Shown here: positions 33,015-35,533 of the stretch, piece by piece
Layout: each line of letters opens with the position of its first letter
Numbering within the stretch: the first letter of the stretch is position 1
Assembly: GCA_020846255.1 (NCBI GenBank)
Contig: JADLEH010000269.1
Location: 1-35,533, forward strand
Direction: 5' to 3'
Length of the DNA: 35,533 nucleotides
Source: Propionibacteriaceae bacterium
GTDB taxonomy: Bacteria; Actinomycetota; Actinomycetes; Propionibacteriales; Propionibacteriaceae
Made by a program: the position numbers and the translations under genes
Notes under the pieces: generated by a model
Databases searched by the model: none
Seen by the model: only the letters and a program-made list of their open reading frames with translations
What the model was told of the DNA's origin: nothing

Positions 33015-33944
33015 GTGAACTTCCGGAACGTGCAGGCCCCGACAGCCGTGGTGATGGTGCGGCCGCACCGGTTCGCCGTGAACCCCCAGACCCTTGCTGA
33101 CAATGCCTTCCAGGCCCCGCCCCGGCAGTCGGTCGGCGAGGCCGTCGCCAAGGCTGCGCTGAGCGAGTTCGACGCCTGCGTGGACGCCCTGGTCGAGGCC
33201 GGGGTGCGGGTGCACGTGTTCGACGACTTCGGCCAGCTCGAGACGCCGGATTCGGTGTTCCCGAACAACTGGTTCTCCACGCACCACGGTGGGCGGATCG
33301 CGATCTACCCGATGTATGCGCCGAACCGGCGCCGGGAGCGCCGGAGCGACGTGATCGAGCTGCTGAAGAGCACCTACCGGGTGCAGGAGGTGATCGACTA
33401 CTCCGGCCTCGAGTACGACGACCTGTTCCTCGAGGGCACGGGGGCCATGGTGTTCGACCACCTCGAGCGGGTGGCCTACGTCGCCAGCTCGCACCGGGCG
33501 GATCCGGTGATCCTGGAACGGTTCTGCACCGCCTTCGGCTACGAGCCGATGGTCTTCCCGACCGCCGGCGCCGATGGCCGGCCGATCTACCACACCAACG
33601 TGCTCCTCGCCATCGCCACCGAGTACGCGCTGGTCTGCCTGGCCGCGATCAGCGACGACCAGCGCCGGGCGGAGGTGGCCGACCGGCTCGCCGACAGCGG
33701 CCGGACGGTGCTGGACCTCAGCTTCGGCCAGGTGGCCGACTTCGCCGGCAACGCACTGGAGCTCACCGGACGGGACGGCCGGCTGCTGGCCCTCTCCGCG
33801 CGGGCGGCGGCAGCGCTCACCGGCGAGCAGCGGGCAACCATCGGCCGCTCGGCCAGGCTGCTGCCGCTGCCGATCCCGACCATCGAACTGGCCGGCGGCT
33901 CGGTGCGCTGCATGCTGGCCGGCGTCCACCTCACTCCCCGCTGA
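33015..33944 (+). CDS. ctlX: CtlX-like amidinohydrolase (guanidine-modifying superfamily)
   Basis: A 309-residue protein of the arginine deiminase/amidinotransferase fold. Landmarks: VMVRPHRF near the N terminus, the substrate loop PDSVFPNNWFSTH (78-90), E140 (LEGTGAMV), H193 (IYHTNVLL) and the nucleophile C299 (GSVRCMLAGVHL). This set matches proteins annotated as citrulline utilisation hydrolase CtlX. They are thought to act on ureido or guanidino groups; the exact reaction here is inferred. An AGGAGA site precedes the GTG start. It may add to arginine and polyamine nitrogen metabolism, but there is no operon link. Confidence 0.87.
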   Translation: MNFRNVQAPTAVVMVRPHRFAVNPQTLADNAFQAPPRQSVGEAVAKAALSEFDACVDALVEAGVRVHVFDDFGQLETPDSVFPNNWFSTHHGGRIAIYPMYAPNRRRERRSDVIELLKSTYRVQEVIDYSGLEYDDLFLEGTGAMVFDHLERVAYVASSHRADPVILERFCTAFGYEPMVFPTAGADGRPIYHTNVLLAIATEYALVCLAAISDDQRRAEVADRLADSGRTVLDLSFGQVADFAGNALELTGRDGRLLALSARAAAALTGEQRATIGRSARLLPLPIPTIELAGGSVRCMLAGVHLTPR

Positions 33945-33953
33945 ACCCGCCGC

Positions 33954-34178
33954 TCAGGAGGCCGACGGACGGCCCCGCTTCGGGAGGGGACCGGCGTTCT
34001 TCGGGGTGCGGCCCGCCCGTTTCAGCGAGTCGCGCAGCAGCACTTCGATGTGCGCGTTCAGCGAGCGCAGGTCGTCCGCAGCCCAACGCGCCAGGGCCTC
34101 GTGCACGACCGGGTCCAGCCGCAGCAGGACGGGCTTGCGCTCCGGTCGCTGCGGGCTGGACCCGGGCTGCTCGGCCAT
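33954..34178 (-). CDS. small ribbon-helix-helix (Arc/HicB-like) protein
   Basis: A 74-residue protein with KPVLLRLDPVVHEALARWA, then LRSLNAHIEVLLRDSLKRAGR (about 15-57), a beta strand followed by two helices as in Arc/CopG folds, and a basic proline-rich tail. It probably binds DNA as a dimer. No toxin gene is adjacent. It follows the SPFH gene with a gap of 1 nt, so it is co-transcribed with it and is a candidate regulator of that operon (see the palindrome at 35189-35202). The 3' end is 9 bp from the convergent CtlX-like gene. Confidence 0.8.
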   Translation of the reverse strand: MAEQPGSSPQRPERKPVLLRLDPVVHEALARWAADDLRSLNAHIEVLLRDSLKRAGRTPKNAGPLPKRGRPSAS

Positions 34179-34179
34179 C

Positions 34180-35154
34180 TCAGGTGTAGAGGGATCCGGT
34201 GTTGATCACTGGGGTGGCCTGCGAAGAGCTGCACAACACCACCAGCAGGTTCGAGACCATGGCGGCCTTGCGCTCCTCGTCCATGGTGACGATGTCGTCG
34301 GCCTCGAGCTGGCGCAGGGCCCCCTGCACCATGCTGACCGCCCCCTCGACGATCTTCTCCCTGGCTGCGATCACAGCGGAAGCCTGCTGCCGCTGCAGCA
34401 TCGCGTGGGCGATCTCGGGGGCGTAGGCGAGGCTGGAGATCCTTGCCTCCACGACTTCCAGGCCGGCGATCGCGATCCGGGCCGCCACCTCCGTGGCCAG
34501 CTCCTGCGCCACCAGGTCGGTGGAACCGCGCAGGGACTCCTCCCCCGGGCCGGCGTTGTCGTACGGGTGGGACGAGGCGACGTGCCGAAGGGCAGCCTCG
34601 GACTGGACCTCGACGAAGTCGGTGTACCGCTCGACCGCGAACACGGCCTTGGCTGTGTCGGCGACCTGCCAGACGATGATCGCCGCGATGTTCACCGGGT
34701 TGCCGTCGGCATCGTTGACCTTCAGCTCGTGGGTCTCGAAGTTGCGGACCTTGACCGAGACCTTCCGTCCGACGACGAACGGGACGGTCATCTGCAGCCC
34801 GGCGATCCGGACCGTGCCGACGTAGCGACCAAAGAACTGCAGCACCCGGGTGTCGCCCGGCCCGACGATGGTGATGGCGCTCACCACCACGCCGGCCGCG
34901 ATGGCGAGGATGCCGCCGGCCACCCCGAACAGGGTGCCGTCACCGCCGGTCTCGTCGGCCCCACCGGCCAGGATGAACAGCCAGAGGGCTGCGCCGAGCA
35001 GCGCGAGGAAACCCAGCACCGCAACGGCACCGGAAACCGACCAGGCCCGGCGTTCGGCGATGTCGACCCGGGCACCGGCGTGGCCAACCGGGACCCCGGC
35101 AGGCTCACCGCCCACGGTCTCCTGATCGTCGCGCGGGGCTTCGGAAATGGACAT
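34180..35154 (-). CDS. SPFH/band-7 domain membrane protein
   Basis: A 324-residue protein. Residues 1-37 are polar and acidic, two transmembrane helices follow (about 40-62 and 74-96), then an SPFH domain (about 97-250: VGPGDTRVLQFFGRYVGTV, FETHELKVNDADGNPVNIAAIIVWQV) and a short helical region AMLQRQQASAVIAAREKIVEGAVSMV (core of about 18 residues conserved) with a hydrophobic end. It is unlike the QmcA-type protein at 11301-12491: it has two helices instead of one and no coiled-coil stalk. The ribosome-binding site is GAGGGAG. It heads a two-gene unit with the ribbon-helix-helix gene. Confidence 0.92.
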   Translation of the reverse strand: MSISEAPRDDQETVGGEPAGVPVGHAGARVDIAERRAWSVSGAVAVLGFLALLGAALWLFILAGGADETGGDGTLFGVAGGILAIAAGVVVSAITIVGPGDTRVLQFFGRYVGTVRIAGLQMTVPFVVGRKVSVKVRNFETHELKVNDADGNPVNIAAIIVWQVADTAKAVFAVERYTDFVEVQSEAALRHVASSHPYDNAGPGEESLRGSTDLVAQELATEVAARIAIAGLEVVEARISSLAYAPEIAHAMLQRQQASAVIAAREKIVEGAVSMVQGALRQLEADDIVTMDEERKAAMVSNLLVVLCSSSQATPVINTGSLYT

Positions 35155-35180
35155 CGAGGATCACTCCCTCACTAGAAATC

Positions 35181-35202
35181 TGATATCTAAGTGATATCAC
35201 TT
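35181..35202. promoter_or_regulatory. palindromic operator candidate upstream of the SPFH gene
   Basis: A perfect 14-bp palindrome AAGTGATATCACTT (35189-35202) and a repeat of TGATATC at 35181-35187 and 35192-35198, 11 bp apart (one helical turn), lie 27-48 bp before the SPFH ATG. The stretch is strikingly AT-rich against its surroundings and covers the promoter position. The downstream ribbon-helix-helix protein is a natural binder. Confidence 0.55.
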
Positions 35203-35237
35203 TTCCGCCCGCGAGGGAAGCCCGCCCACCCCAACGG

Positions 35238-35287
35238 CACAAGCTGTGAGTTTGGCGCCGATGTCGGCGCCAAACTCACAGCTTGTG
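35238..35287. repeat. perfect 24-bp inverted repeat with 2-nt loop
   Basis: Arms 35238-35261 and 35264-35287 are exact reverse complements with only TG between them. As RNA this gives a long hairpin, probably opening to a 4-6 nt loop. It lies 32 bp after the stop of the Fe-S assembly gene (minus strand) and upstream of the SPFH promoter, so a terminator role is likely. There is no U-run. The length and perfection exceed the other terminator in the window and would also suit a dispersed palindromic element. Confidence 0.75.
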
Positions 35288-35318
35288 GCAGGTCGTGGCG
35301 GGGCAGGGCGGGAGTCGG

Positions 35319-35533
35319 CTAGAGGTTGTAGCCGATGGAACGCAACTGCTCGCGGCCGTCCTCGGTGATCATCTCGAGACTCCACGGCGGCAGCCACACC
35401 CAGTTGATGGTCACCGAGCTGACCAGGCCCTCCAGCGCCATCTGGGTGTCGTACTCCAGCCGGTCGGTGAGCGGGCAGGTCGGCGAGGTGAGGGTCATGT
35501 CGATGGTGGCGTTGTTCCCGTCATCGATCGTCA
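35319..35533 (-). CDS. MIP18/DUF59-family Fe-S assembly protein (SufT-like), 3' part only
   Basis: The gene is cut by the window end; the last 71 codons are visible. They contain IDMTLTSPTCPLTD, with the conserved cysteine, VNW-type WVWLPPWS, and the closing ITEDGREQLRSIGYNL, diagnostic of the SufT/PaaD-like metal-sulfur cluster assembly proteins found at the end of actinobacterial suf operons. It probably continues an operon with suf genes outside the window. The stop is followed by the 50-bp hairpin. Confidence 0.88.
   Translation of the reverse strand, partial: TIDDGNNATIDMTLTSPTCPLTDRLEYDTQMALEGLVSSVTINWVWLPPWSLEMITEDGREQLRSIGYNL

Noticed and set aside
33954..34178. HicB-like antitoxin of a toxin-antitoxin pair
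   Set aside because: No toxin-sized gene is adjacent; the only partner is an SPFH membrane protein.

Overview
The window is a GC-rich chromosomal segment of an actinomycete. Three things point there: the core gene order rpsB-tsf-pyrH-frr-cdsA-rlmN beside an M23 peptidase gene and xerC, an InhA-type enoyl reductase next to fabG, and many GTG starts with no Shine-Dalgarno sequence. A Propionibacteriales relative is plausible, but nothing here fixes the genus. I saw no insertion sequence, prophage, CRISPR array, tRNA or rRNA.

Layout. 1-819: the end of a LOG-family gene and a RidA-like gene. 867-6365 (minus strand): the translation and lipid block rpsB-tsf, a terminator, then pyrH-frr-cdsA-rlmN. 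6668-11356: M23 peptidase, xerC, def, a SpoU/TrmH RNA methyltransferase, a bile-acid:sodium-symporter-like carrier and a TetR regulator. 11301-15344 (minus): fabG-fabI(inhA), an orphan ABC ATPase, nfeD and a stomatin-type SPFH gene, an order that resembles the mycobacterial fabG1-inhA neighbourhood. 15473-19418 (plus): DUF3099, SURF1, a two-domain META lipoprotein, an RlmA-like methyltransferase and an M20 amidohydrolase.

19426-29634 is the accessory centrepiece, a polyamine uptake and degradation locus. The minus-strand operon holds an aminobutyraldehyde-type dehydrogenase, a lipoprotein binding protein, PotA-, PotB- and PotC-like transporter parts, a saccharopine-dehydrogenase-family enzyme and GabT. 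Divergent from it lies an Lrp/AsnC regulator coupled to a SpuC-like aminotransferase. The implied route is putrescine to 4-aminobutanal to GABA to succinate semialdehyde. No succinate-semialdehyde dehydrogenase is in the window, and the saccharopine-dehydrogenase relative has no obvious step in this route.

29650-35533: ABC-F ATPase, APH-type kinase, transglutaminase-like protein, CtlX-like hydrolase, an SPFH gene followed by a small ribbon-helix-helix gene, and the end of a SufT/MIP18-type Fe-S assembly gene. A perfect 24-bp inverted repeat with a 2-nt loop sits between the last two transcription units.

The most striking window-wide signal is regulatory. At least eight genes have a hexamer with A at position 2 and T at position 6, five of them TANNNT, placed exactly 6 nt before a GTG or ATG. 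This is the geometry of a -10 box for a leaderless mRNA. One divergent pair (ABC-F and the kinase) has only 25 bp between start codons, with the two predicted -10 boxes overlapping.
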